A stretch of DNA of 31,766 nt from CAYHGV01 sp964356135 (GTDB lineage Bacteria; Hydrothermota; Tepidihabitantia; CAYHGV01). The notes under the pieces were generated by a model. The model saw only the letters and a program-made list of their open reading frames with translations. It had not been told where the DNA came from and ran no database searches. A program made the position numbers and the translations under genes. The stretch covers positions 1 to 31,766 of the forward strand of contig CAYHGV010000028.1 of NCBI GenBank assembly GCA_964356135.1. Reading direction: 5' to 3'. Of the stretch, positions 23,417-30,820 are shown one piece after another; within the stretch, counting starts at the first letter, position 1, and each line of letters starts with the position of its first letter.

Positions 23417-25957
23417 ATGAAAAAAGCAGGTTTAGTGTTGCTGCTCTTGGCAGTCAGCGTAATAGCGGCACCCGTCCAGGAAGGACGTCCGGATGGAACG
23501 GTAACCGGGACGATGCCGTTAAAAGATGATAACCGGAATATGGTTAATACACCGATGGCAGAACCGTCGCTTGCAGCCGGCAACTATATCTTTTGCGCCA
23601 TGGGTTCTGGTACTACCGGCGCCTACCTCAAAACCGCCGAGCGCGGTGATTATTCCGGTGTTCTTGCCTGGGCTTACATATCTGATGTTCCTTATGCTGT
23701 AGCTCGGCGAAGCTTAGCCGGCGCCCACGATGGCACGAACTTCTATGTTATGGGCGGTCAAAATCCAGGCACCGATACTGTTTTTCGCTGGGATGGCACC
23801 ACCTGGACACTGATGGCAAGCATGCCCGAAAAGCTGATGAATCTCCAGGCGGCTTATTACAACGGAAAAATCTATATCCCCGGCGGGCAGGGTGGGGGCG
23901 GCAATACTTTGAAGATTTACGACATTGCTACTAACACCTGGAGCTTTGGTCCGACTATGCCAACTGCGAAAGCCGGTAACGGAGTAACGGTATGCAATAA
24001 CTATCTCTACTCTATTGGCGGTACTCCCAGCTACACTCCGGTATACCGAATCGACCTGAATAATCTTGCCTCAGGCTGGCAGACTATGGCTCCTCATCCC
24101 TCCCCCGGCATATATTATGGCGCGGCAACTTCTCTCGGCGGTTATATCTACACTCACGGTTTCATGACCCCCGTCCCCCCAACCCCTCTCGCCAGCCGCT
24201 ATGACCCGGCAACCGATACCTGGACATCGATTGCAAATCCTAATGTCTCCCGCCATCGACCTGGTATGGTCGGTGCCAACGGTAAGGTCTATCTCTTCGG
24301 CGGTGGCCAGGGCAGCAGCTGGACGGCCGCCTTAAACTCGGTCGAAGTATACGACCCGGCAAACCCGGGCTTAGGCTGGCAGTATACTACTCCGATGGCT
24401 GAAGGCAGGATTGGCCCGGCTGCAGCCGCTCCGCCCGTTGGTTCTGGTGCGCCCACGGTTGACATTCCGTTCTCAGAGCAGTTTGGCGCTGGGACCGCTT
24501 TTTGGTTCATGTATCCTCAGCGGGCCTGGTATGTTTACAATGGAGCCGGCGTACCAGCACCTTCGATGCGCTGCGACGGCTGGAACCTGAAGACGATGCC
24601 GCAAGGGCTCTATCTCGTCAGCCCGGGAATCAAGCTTCAGGATGCACTCTCCTGCACCCTTAAATTTTTTGACGATTACGAGGGAACCGGAGGCCCGGTG
24701 AGTTTGAACTCTGCGATGCCCCAGGGCTTCACGGTCGAAGTTGCGACTCAAGGCGGTCCTAACCCGCTCACTGCAAACTTCACGCCGGTCTGGACCTATA
24801 ACCCGGACATCGACGGCGACCGCAATTGGAAAAAGGAGATAGTAATCGACTTGAGTGCGTATATCGGTCAAACTATCTGGGTCGCCTGGGTTCACCCTGG
24901 AGCTCCGGAGAGCTGGATGGTGGACAGTGTCTACATCTATGAAGGCCAGGCTGGTATCCACGATGTCGGCGTCTCCGACATTCTCAAACCCGAGTATATT
25001 ACGCCGACCGGAACTCCGGTCGGTCCGAAGGCAATCTTCAAGAACTTCGGCGGTTTCAACGAAACCTTCGGCATCTGGTGCGAAATCAGAGACGGCGACG
25101 GCAACATCGTTTTCAACGATGACGACCAGCTTTCTCTGCCTCCGGGTGATGAGCAGGAGTACGAGTTCGACGCTTACGATTTTCCGGAAGGAAACATGGA
25201 CTACGAAGTGAGTTTCTTTACGACGCTCGAACCCGTTGACCAGCGGCCGGAGAACGACCTGTTGACGAGAACCACCCATACGATGCTGGCAAACGACGTC
25301 GCTTGCATTCAAATTACCGCACCCGATCCTGGGAATCCGGAGGATTACCAGTACGGCGATGATGTTTCGTTGAAGGCGATCTATGGCAACGTCGGCGGGG
25401 ACGACCAGAACGCATTCCCGACGAGCTGCGTTATCAAGGGTCCGAACGGCAACGAGGTCTATAACCAGACGGCGAACTGCCCTGACCTTGCTGCCGGCGA
25501 CCAGACAGAAGTTACCTATCCGAACTGGACGATCGGCACCGGCGACACCGACGGCAAATACACCATTACCTTTACCGCCCAGCTCACGGGCGATGGCAAT
25601 GCTGCCAACGACGCCCAGACGGTTGAAGTCAATGTCACCGGGATTCCGGGCGTGGCGGATGCGAAGGGCAAACTGCCGAAGTGGTTCGACTTAAGCGTTG
25701 CCAAACCGAACCCGATGGTTGGCTCTTCGGTCATCAACTACGCGCTGCCCCATACCTCGAGGATAACGATTACCCTCTATGACATCTCGGGTAAGTTCGT
25801 GAAGACGCTTGTAACCGGCACCAAGGATGCAGGTTACTTCTCGGCTGGTTGGAATGGCAAGGATGACTTTGGTCGACCCGCACCCAAAGGTATCTACTTC
25901 GTGCGGATGGACACGCCTGAATACTCAGCGACCAACAAACTGATTCTCGTCCGCTAA
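23417..25957 (+). CDS. Secreted Kelch propeller / adhesin-like / CARDB protein with T9SS tail (copy B)
   Basis: 846 aa. Start at 23417 with AAGGAGG upstream. Signal peptide about 1-18 (MKKAGLVLLLLAVSVIAAP). The Kelch head (about 50-340) has the same repeat frame as copy A (GKIYIPGGQ, YDIATNTWSFGPTMP, YDPATDTWTSIANP, GKVYLFGGG) but has diverged strongly, including a glycine insertion (GGQGGGGN). From VDIPFSEQF onward the protein is close to copy A: choice-of-anchor J-like domain, two CARDB-like domains, and a sorting domain ending NKLILVR. The contrast between variable head and conserved tail suggests that the propeller sets specificity while the chassis is maintained, perhaps by gene conversion. 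Own promoter and terminator. Confidence 0.9.
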   Translation: MKKAGLVLLLLAVSVIAAPVQEGRPDGTVTGTMPLKDDNRNMVNTPMAEPSLAAGNYIFCAMGSGTTGAYLKTAERGDYSGVLAWAYISDVPYAVARRSLAGAHDGTNFYVMGGQNPGTDTVFRWDGTTWTLMASMPEKLMNLQAAYYNGKIYIPGGQGGGGNTLKIYDIATNTWSFGPTMPTAKAGNGVTVCNNYLYSIGGTPSYTPVYRIDLNNLASGWQTMAPHPSPGIYYGAATSLGGYIYTHGFMTPVPPTPLASRYDPATDTWTSIANPNVSRHRPGMVGANGKVYLFGGGQGSSWTAALNSVEVYDPANPGLGWQYTTPMAEGRIGPAAAAPPVGSGAPTVDIPFSEQFGAGTAFWFMYPQRAWYVYNGAGVPAPSMRCDGWNLKTMPQGLYLVSPGIKLQDALSCTLKFFDDYEGTGGPVSLNSAMPQGFTVEVATQGGPNPLTANFTPVWTYNPDIDGDRNWKKEIVIDLSAYIGQTIWVAWVHPGAPESWMVDSVYIYEGQAGIHDVGVSDILKPEYITPTGTPVGPKAIFKNFGGFNETFGIWCEIRDGDGNIVFNDDDQLSLPPGDEQEYEFDAYDFPEGNMDYEVSFFTTLEPVDQRPENDLLTRTTHTMLANDVACIQITAPDPGNPEDYQYGDDVSLKAIYGNVGGDDQNAFPTSCVIKGPNGNEVYNQTANCPDLAAGDQTEVTYPNWTIGTGDTDGKYTITFTAQLTGDGNAANDAQTVEVNVTGIPGVADAKGKLPKWFDLSVAKPNPMVGSSVINYALPHTSRITITLYDISGKFVKTLVTGTKDAGYFSAGWNGKDDFGRPAPKGIYFVRMDTPEYSATNKLILVR
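24447..25957 (+). repeat. Copy B of the 1.5-kb duplication
   Basis: Partner of 21599-23109; see that entry. The terminator-to-promoter spacers that follow each copy are also related, so the original duplication was about 2.8 kb, equal to the distance between successive TTGACA elements (20409, 23235, 26085). Confidence 0.85.
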
Positions 25958-25974
25958 CCGATTCAGAATTTGAG

Positions 25975-26008
25975 AGCCCTCTGGGTTAACACCCGGAGGG
26001 CTTTTTTT
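25975..26008 (+). terminator. Rho-independent terminator
   Basis: A 12-bp stem (25975-25986 with 25991-26002, one T-G pair) with loop TAAC, then a T run to 26008. Confidence 0.95.
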
Positions 26009-26084
26009 ATATTGGAAAAAATAAACGGTTACTGCCTTTTATCAGTGGGACAGTGGCTTTATCCAATATCTTGTACAAAAACAC

Positions 26085-26112
26085 TTGACAAAAGTTAATT
26101 GTTTAATATATT
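26085..26112 (+). promoter_or_regulatory. Promoter of the 26355 gene
   Basis: TTGACA (26085-26090), 16 nt, TATATT (26107-26112). Predicted leader to 26355 about 235 nt. Confidence 0.8.
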
Positions 26113-26205
26113 AAAAACAGGTGAAGGAATGTAGGAAAAAAAGGACGCGAACGGGTAGGTAAAACTGGCTGATTCAGCGATCCGGGATAAGATGATAAAT
26201 CAAAC

Positions 26206-26354
26206 AAGGAGGTAAGATATCGAAGTTAATCGGGGCACCGTTTTCCTCTCAGGTGCACGTCCGAATGTAGAGAGGTATTGTAACCCAATTAGAAGACACA
26301 ATGTCCGATTAAGGGGAGACAAACAACAGGATCAATTTTTTGAAGGAGGTTAGT
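26206..26354 (+). promoter_or_regulatory. Leader with distal AAGGAGGT box and candidate pseudoknot
   Basis: AAGGAGGT (26206-26213) lies about 150 nt before the GTG start. Candidate pseudoknot: stem 1 GCACC (26235-26239) with GGTGC (26252-26256); stem 2 CCTCTC (26245-26250) with GAGAGG (26270-26275); loop 1 is 5 nt, linker 1 nt, loop 3 is 13 nt. A closing stem TTAATCGG (26226-26233) with CCGATTAA (26305-26312) would enclose the fold. TATTGTAA follows the pseudoknot, as in the 28982 leader. Pseudoknot end to start codon: 80 nt. Confidence 0.55.
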
Positions 26355-27929
26355 GTGTCAAAAAAGCTTATTGGAATAACTTTACTACTGACCACGGGTA
26401 TAGCCGCTCTGGGATGGGGAAGCGTATGGATTTCGCCTGCCCAGCCTTACGATGCTGAGCAATCCGTAAAATTGGCGCCGCCGTTCTGGATTTCATACTA
26501 TACCGCCGGTTCTTATGTTATGATATCTGGACCGCTCTATTGCGCGACCCGATTTGTTCCAACTGACTTTGCAATTACCTACCCTTTTAAAATCGTAGCG
26601 GTACGGAGCTATTTCTCTTCCGGTAGAAGTTTTCAGTTCCTTATCCTCAATGGCGCTGACCATTCTACGATTCTTCACGCCTCACCCACTCAAACCGGAT
26701 TAGGCACCGCTACCCCGGTGCAATATGATCTTCCAACCCCGCTGACGATCGCCAGCGGTAGCTTTGATGTGGTGACGGCAATACCGTCAGCGAGTTTGTA
26801 TGGTCAATATCGTAACTCGCCGTGGGTTGGCCGTAGTTATTATAGCACCAGCACTCTGATGAACTGGACTGCCGATTTTCGCGAAAATTACCTGTTGGCC
26901 TGTGTCGATACAACGCAAACGGGACCCGGACCAGGCGGAGACTACGACGTAGCGATTGTAGACTGGTTTTTTGACCCGCAGGCGACCAAACAGCCCTATC
27001 CGGGTGTTGATAACCTTCCGGTCTGTGAAATCATGAATCAAGTCGAAGACGGTGATACGCCTGGCCCGGTAACTGTCAATTGCTGGATCTACGACTCGAC
27101 CGATGTGAATTTAGTTTATAGCGGAACAGCAGAAGTCCCGCAGCTCGCCAGTCGGGCTGTTGATTATGCCAAGTTCTGGGATCCGTTTGTGCCAGGAAGT
27201 ACCTACCGAATCGTCTTCGAGATTGATTCGGCCAGTGTCCCTGAAGACGCCAATTTTGACAATAACCGCTGGGAAGAATATATCGAGACCGTGATGACCA
27301 AAGATATCGTAGTCATCAAAGACCCGGTCAAACCGGCTGACGACGAAACCCTCTACACCAACGCGGCGATAACTCCTAAGATCGGGATTGCAAACAATGC
27401 GGTAGCAGAAGCAACCAACTTCATGGTCTATTTCAAAGCCGGCGCCTACCTGGACAGCGTGCTCGTTCCGTCGTTGGCAGCGGGAGCGTTTGATTCGGTC
27501 GAATTCAATCCCTGGACGCCGGCGGATGCCGGACCGGTTGCCTGTCAATTCATTGCCGCGTTAGTCGGTGACGAAGACCCGAAGAACGATACCGCGGTTG
27601 TCAATGTGACCGTGATGTTAGGCGTGGGCGAGACCAAGCCTGCGCTTCCCAATCACTTCGGTATCACGGCGGTCACACCCAACCCGTTCTCTACCACCAC
27701 CAGTATCGAATTCCAGCTGCCGGTCAATACGGCGGTTTCTTTAAAGACCTATGATGTGTCCGGAAACCTCGTGAAGACTTTAGTCAATGGTCGGACCGAA
27801 GCGGGAGTAAAGACCGCAGTATGGGATGGCAAGGATAATTCAGGACGTCCGGTCCCCAAGGGTGTATATTTTGTCCGGATGGACACGCCTGAATACTCAG
27901 CCACGAATAAACTGATTCTCGTTCGCTAA
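26355..27929 (+). CDS. Secreted CARDB protein with unknown N-terminal domain and T9SS tail (copy A)
   Basis: 524 aa. The start is GTG at 26355: AAGGAGG sits 5 nt upstream, the next codons (TCA AAA AAG CTT) match those after the ATG of the paralogue at 28982, and both proteins are then exactly 524 residues. Signal peptide about 1-20 (MSKKLIGITLLLTTGIAALG). Residues about 22-190 form a domain I do not recognise (GSVWISPAQPYDAEQSV, APPFWISYY, TRFVPTDFAITYPFKIVAV), shared with the paralogue. Two CARDB-like domains follow (about 198-310 with DWFFDPQ and NNRWEEYIET, and 315-425), then the sorting domain (TPNPFSTTTSIEFQLP, YDVSGNLVKTL, GVYFVRMDTPEYSATNKLIL). The first CARDB domain is closest to those of 10260 and 11522. 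Confidence 0.88.
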   Translation: MSKKLIGITLLLTTGIAALGWGSVWISPAQPYDAEQSVKLAPPFWISYYTAGSYVMISGPLYCATRFVPTDFAITYPFKIVAVRSYFSSGRSFQFLILNGADHSTILHASPTQTGLGTATPVQYDLPTPLTIASGSFDVVTAIPSASLYGQYRNSPWVGRSYYSTSTLMNWTADFRENYLLACVDTTQTGPGPGGDYDVAIVDWFFDPQATKQPYPGVDNLPVCEIMNQVEDGDTPGPVTVNCWIYDSTDVNLVYSGTAEVPQLASRAVDYAKFWDPFVPGSTYRIVFEIDSASVPEDANFDNNRWEEYIETVMTKDIVVIKDPVKPADDETLYTNAAITPKIGIANNAVAEATNFMVYFKAGAYLDSVLVPSLAAGAFDSVEFNPWTPADAGPVACQFIAALVGDEDPKNDTAVVNVTVMLGVGETKPALPNHFGITAVTPNPFSTTTSIEFQLPVNTAVSLKTYDVSGNLVKTLVNGRTEAGVKTAVWDGKDNSGRPVPKGVYFVRMDTPEYSATNKLILVR

Positions 27930-27944
27930 CGAATTTTGAATTAA

Positions 27945-27976
27945 AGCCCCTCCGCTCAAGGCGGGGGGCTTTTTTT
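27945..27976 (+). terminator. Rho-independent terminator
   Basis: AGCCCCTCCGC pairs with GCGGGGGGCT (one bulge, one T-G pair) around TCAAG, followed by seven T (27970-27976). Confidence 0.92.
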
Positions 27977-28085
27977 ATAAAAGAATGACAGGTCATTTTT
28001 CGAAGTAAAAAGTCACATCCGGAAATTTTGGGTTTTCGTTTCCCTTTAAAACTTTCTCTTCATTCAGGGTGCAGTATGGTTTCAT

Positions 28086-28230
28086 GTAGCGGTTTGATTT
28101 ATCAAACCTTAGATTGCTACGGTCATTCCGCACAGCGGAACTCCCTCGCAATGACGTTTTTGACAGGGGCAGTGTCGGATAAAGCCGACTACCTGACTAA
28201 TAAAAGGCAGTCGGTGAATCCGACCGCTAC
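28086..28230. repeat. GTAG-headed REP-like palindromes (three copies)
   Basis: 28086-28108 plus: GTAGCGG then TTTGA-TTTA-TCAAA. 28174-28192 minus: GTAG then TCGG-CTTTAT-CCGA. 28210-28230 minus: GTAGCGG then TCGG-ATTCA-CCGA. Each has the head GTAG and a 4-5 bp stem whose sequence differs while pairing is kept. A 5' GTRG tetranucleotide before a palindrome is the known signature of REP elements linked to RAYT transposases; no such gene is in the window. Confidence 0.65.
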
Positions 28231-28275
28231 AGCCGTAGACCCGAGGTTAGTCCTCGGCTGAGTCGGGGATAAATT

Positions 28276-28434
28276 GTGGGAGTGACTTCAAGTCGCGATT
28301 GCGAGAACATTGTCGGGGTTAGGAAACCCCTCCCACAGATTTTCTTTGTGGGAGAGGCCTCCAGCCTCGATTCGGGATAGGAAAGGAAACCCCTTCCCTG
28401 CCTTTTTTTTGTGGGAGAGACTTCCCAGTCTCGA
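28276..28434. repeat. GTGGGAG-headed REP-like palindromes (four copies here, one more at 30781)
   Basis: Plus-strand copies at 28276-28298 (stem GACT/AGTC), 28348-28370 (GAGGC/GCCTC) and 28411-28434 (GAGACT/AGTCTC), and a minus-strand copy at 28313-28336 (GGGTT/AACCC). All start GTGGGAG, hold a short palindrome and end in CGA. The stems change in both arms together. The 28313 and 28348 copies face each other, forming a BIME-like pair. Confidence 0.75.
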
Positions 28435-28543
28435 TGCGACAGAATTAAAAAACTTACCACGAAAGTCGACGAATGAACACGAAACATGGTATCGCACCGG
28501 GACGGTTGTTGGATACAGCCGACCACAACAAAAAAGGGCAGTT

Positions 28544-28668
28544 GTAGTGGTGCGATTTATCGCACTGAAACAGTGCGCATATCGCACTGAAACCTTGTCT
28601 CCGTCGCATAAATGCGACCACTACAAACAAGCGCAGTGGGGGTGGGGTGTCGGATTAATCCGACCGCT
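28544..28668. repeat. Second cluster of GTAG-type palindromes, with an inverted pair
   Basis: 28544-28565 plus: GTAGTGG then TGCGA-TTTA-TCGCA. 28603-28624 minus: GTAGTGG then TCGCA-TTTA-TGCGA, so the same loop with the stem arms exchanged. Between them lies a bare GTGCG/CGCAC palindrome (28573-28587). 28649-28668 minus: TCGGA-TTAA-TCCGA after a decayed head. The rest of 27977-28718 contains CACGAA repeats (28456-28484) and no gene. Confidence 0.7.
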
Positions 28669-28718
28669 CGACCAAATCGCTGTCAGCCACTGTGCTGACT
28701 GGACCACAAACCTGACTC

Positions 28719-28746
28719 TTGACAAAAAAAGTGATTATATTAATTT
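28719..28746 (+). promoter_or_regulatory. Promoter of the 28982 gene
   Basis: TTGACA (28719-28724), 16 nt, TAATTT (28741-28746). Predicted leader about 230 nt. Confidence 0.7.
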
Positions 28747-28847
28747 TAAGATAGCAATGGTTTAATGGCAAGCCCAGTGGGTTACTATCGGTGAGTGCGG
28801 GACTGGGGAAAGCGTCATAAGGGGTGTAAAAGTTCTAAAACTAAAAC

Positions 28848-28981
28848 AAGGAGGTGGAGGATCAATAATTTGTCTCTGCCCTCGAGACGTGCCGAACGAA
28901 AAGAGGGAATTGTAAATAGCTGTATAAACACCCGAAGACGGGCAGCAACTAATGTAGGTAAATTGCCTTAAGGAGGTAACG
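28848..28981 (+). promoter_or_regulatory. Leader with distal AAGGAGGT box and candidate pseudoknot
   Basis: AAGGAGGT (28848-28855) lies 134 nt before the ATG. Candidate pseudoknot: stem 1 GTCTC (28872-28876) with GAGAC (28884-28888); stem 2 CCCTC (28879-28883) with GAGGG (28903-28907); loop 1 is 2 nt, no linker, loop 3 is 14 nt and contains GCCGAACGAAAA. AATTGTAA follows, then a CCCG-AAGA-CGGG hairpin (about 28930-28941). CTGCCC (28876-28881) could instead pair with the downstream GGGCAG, a mutually exclusive alternative. Pseudoknot end to start codon: 75 nt. Confidence 0.55.
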
Positions 28982-30556
28982 ATGTCAAAAAAGCTTGTTG
29001 GAGTAGGGTTACTGTTAACCCTGGGAATAGCCGTCCTGGGGTGGGGTGGTGAGTGGATTTCGCCGGCACAGCTTCGAGATGCGGGGCAATCCGTAAGTTT
29101 GGCACCACCGTTCTGGATTAAATACTGGCAAGTATACAATTCGAGTTTGGGTGGTCCAACTTACTTTGAAACCCGGTTTGTTCCCGCTGATTTCAGCCTC
29201 ACCTATCCCTTTAAAATCTTGGCACTGCGGGGGACAATGTTTAGCGGTACTGGTTTCGAGTTTATCATCTATGGAAGTGACCATACGACCCCGCTTCATA
29301 CTTCCCCAACTCAAACCGGGACAGGTTCTGACCAGGACTATACCCTTCCAACACCGATAACGATTTCGTCTGCCACTTTCGATGTGGCGTTCCACAATCT
29401 TACCAGCACCAGCTATCCGTTGAATTATCGGACCGATGGCCTTGGCCATAGTTATTATAGCTGGGATGCGGTAAGTTGGAACTACTGGAATATTTTAGAG
29501 GCACTTATTGCGGTCCAAGTCGATACGACAACCGGCGGTGGTCCTGGACCGGGTGGTGACTATGATGCTGCGATTACCGACTGGTTCTTTGACCCGCAGT
29601 CGTCCAAGCTGCCATTCCCCGGAGTGGACAATCTTCCGGTCTGCCAGGTAACCAACCAGGGCGGAAGGGAACAGGGGTCGACACCTGGACCGGTCACGGT
29701 CAACTGCTGGATTTACAAAGTGGAAGACGGGAATGAGACCGAGGTCTATAGCTCGGTTGCTGAAGCCCCGCAGCTCGCAGCCCGGGCAACCGATTTTGCC
29801 AAGTTCTGGGACCCGTTTGTACCGGGAAGCACTTACCATATCATCTTCGAAATCGATTCGACTTCCGTTCCTAAGGATGGTAACTACGCCAACAACCGCT
29901 GGGAAGAGTATATCGAAACGGTGTTGACCAAGGATATTGCGGTTATGCAGTCGATCAAACCGGTCGAGAATGACACTCTTTCTACCGACACCCCGATAAC
30001 CCCGGAAGTCATGATCGTCAACACTGCGATTCAGGATGCTGCAAACTTCTATGTCTATTTCAAAGCCGGCGCTTTTACCGACAGCGTGCTCGTTCCATCG
30101 TTAGCGGCTGGCGCTGGCGACACGGTGCAGTTCAATTCCTTTACGCCCGCTTCTGCGGGACCGCTCACCTGCCAGTTTATTTCTGCTTTAGCCGGTGACG
30201 AAAAGCCAGCGAACGATACCGCAGTTGTCAACGTTGTGGTGATGCTGGGCGTGGGTGAGACCAAGCCGGCGCTTCCCAATCACTTCGGTATCACGGCGGT
30301 TACACCCAACCCGTTCTCTACTACCACCAGTATCGAATTCCAGCTGCCGGTCACTTCGGTGGTTTCGTTAAGGACCTACGATGTATCCGGAAATCTGGTT
30401 AAGACCCTTGTCAACGGTCGGACCGAAGCCGGAGTAAAGACCGCGGTCTGGGACGGCCGGGACAACTCAGGACGTCCGGTTCCCAAGGGTGTTTATTTTG
30501 TGAGAATGGATACACCCGAATACTCCGCCACCCAGAAACTCATATTGATCCGCTAA
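28982..30556 (+). CDS. Secreted CARDB protein with unknown N-terminal domain and T9SS tail (copy B)
   Basis: 524 aa. ATG at 28982 with AAGGAGGT upstream. Signal peptide about 1-20 (MSKKLVGVGLLLTLGIAVLG). Residues about 22-190 are the same unrecognised domain as in the 26355 protein (GGEWISPAQLRDAGQSV, APPFWIKYW, TRFVPADFSLTYPFKILAL). Two CARDB-like domains follow (about 196-310, DWFFDPQ to NNRWEEYIET, and 315-425), then the sorting domain (TPNPFSTTTSIEFQLP, YDVSGNLVKTL, GVYFVRMDTPEYSATQKLIL). The C-terminal ~90 residues are nearly identical to those of 26355, while the N-terminal domain has diverged. The REP-rich spacer separates the two. Monocistronic. Confidence 0.88.
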   Translation: MSKKLVGVGLLLTLGIAVLGWGGEWISPAQLRDAGQSVSLAPPFWIKYWQVYNSSLGGPTYFETRFVPADFSLTYPFKILALRGTMFSGTGFEFIIYGSDHTTPLHTSPTQTGTGSDQDYTLPTPITISSATFDVAFHNLTSTSYPLNYRTDGLGHSYYSWDAVSWNYWNILEALIAVQVDTTTGGGPGPGGDYDAAITDWFFDPQSSKLPFPGVDNLPVCQVTNQGGREQGSTPGPVTVNCWIYKVEDGNETEVYSSVAEAPQLAARATDFAKFWDPFVPGSTYHIIFEIDSTSVPKDGNYANNRWEEYIETVLTKDIAVMQSIKPVENDTLSTDTPITPEVMIVNTAIQDAANFYVYFKAGAFTDSVLVPSLAAGAGDTVQFNSFTPASAGPLTCQFISALAGDEKPANDTAVVNVVVMLGVGETKPALPNHFGITAVTPNPFSTTTSIEFQLPVTSVVSLRTYDVSGNLVKTLVNGRTEAGVKTAVWDGRDNSGRPVPKGVYFVRMDTPEYSATQKLILIR

Positions 30557-30572
30557 CGGATTATAAATCTTT

Positions 30573-30608
30573 GAGCCCTCCGGTTATGTAACCGGAGGGC
30601 TCTTTTTT
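30573..30608 (+). terminator. Rho-independent terminator
   Basis: A 13-bp stem-loop (GAGCCCTCCGGTT, loop ATGT, AACCGGAGGGCTC; 30573-30602), followed by six T. Between it and 30780 I see no gene, only AT-rich sequence. Confidence 0.95.
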
Positions 30609-30780
30609 ACTTAGGGAGAATGAATGTTCATCTTTTTCAGAGTGCAGCCTGGTTGCAGGGAGCGGTAAATCGATCGTCGGGGTTCGTGATAATCCCTCTT
30701 CTGTGGCGGAAACAAAAAGTCTTCCCTCCGCTGTCATAATATTTTAACCATTTAACCAATTTCTATTTTAACCTTTTTTT

Positions 30781-30803
30781 GTGGGAGCGACTTCCAGTCG
30801 CGA
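30781..30803 (+). repeat. GTGGGAG-headed REP-like palindrome, isolated copy
   Basis: GTGGGAG, then GCGACT-TCC-AGTCGC (sharing the last G of the head), then GA. It sits 18 nt from the end of the convergent minus-strand gene and is preceded by seven T, as the 28411 copy is preceded by eight T. Confidence 0.75.
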
Positions 30804-30820
30804 AAGACCCGTAATGAAAG

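Noticed and set aside
28544..28624. Possible short CRISPR array.
   Set aside because: The units are palindromic and alternate in orientation, there are no regular spacers, and no cas gene is nearby.
28742..28847. Resemblance of the 28.8-kb leader to a c-di-GMP (GEMM-type) riboswitch because of GGCAAGCC and GGGTTAC words.
   Set aside because: The conserved elements are not in the correct order and the required tetraloop-receptor arrangement is not visible.
30781..30820. Terminator of the minus-strand gene ending at 30821.
   Set aside because: The hairpin there is a REP-like element followed on the minus strand by CCCACAAAAAAA, with no T tract.
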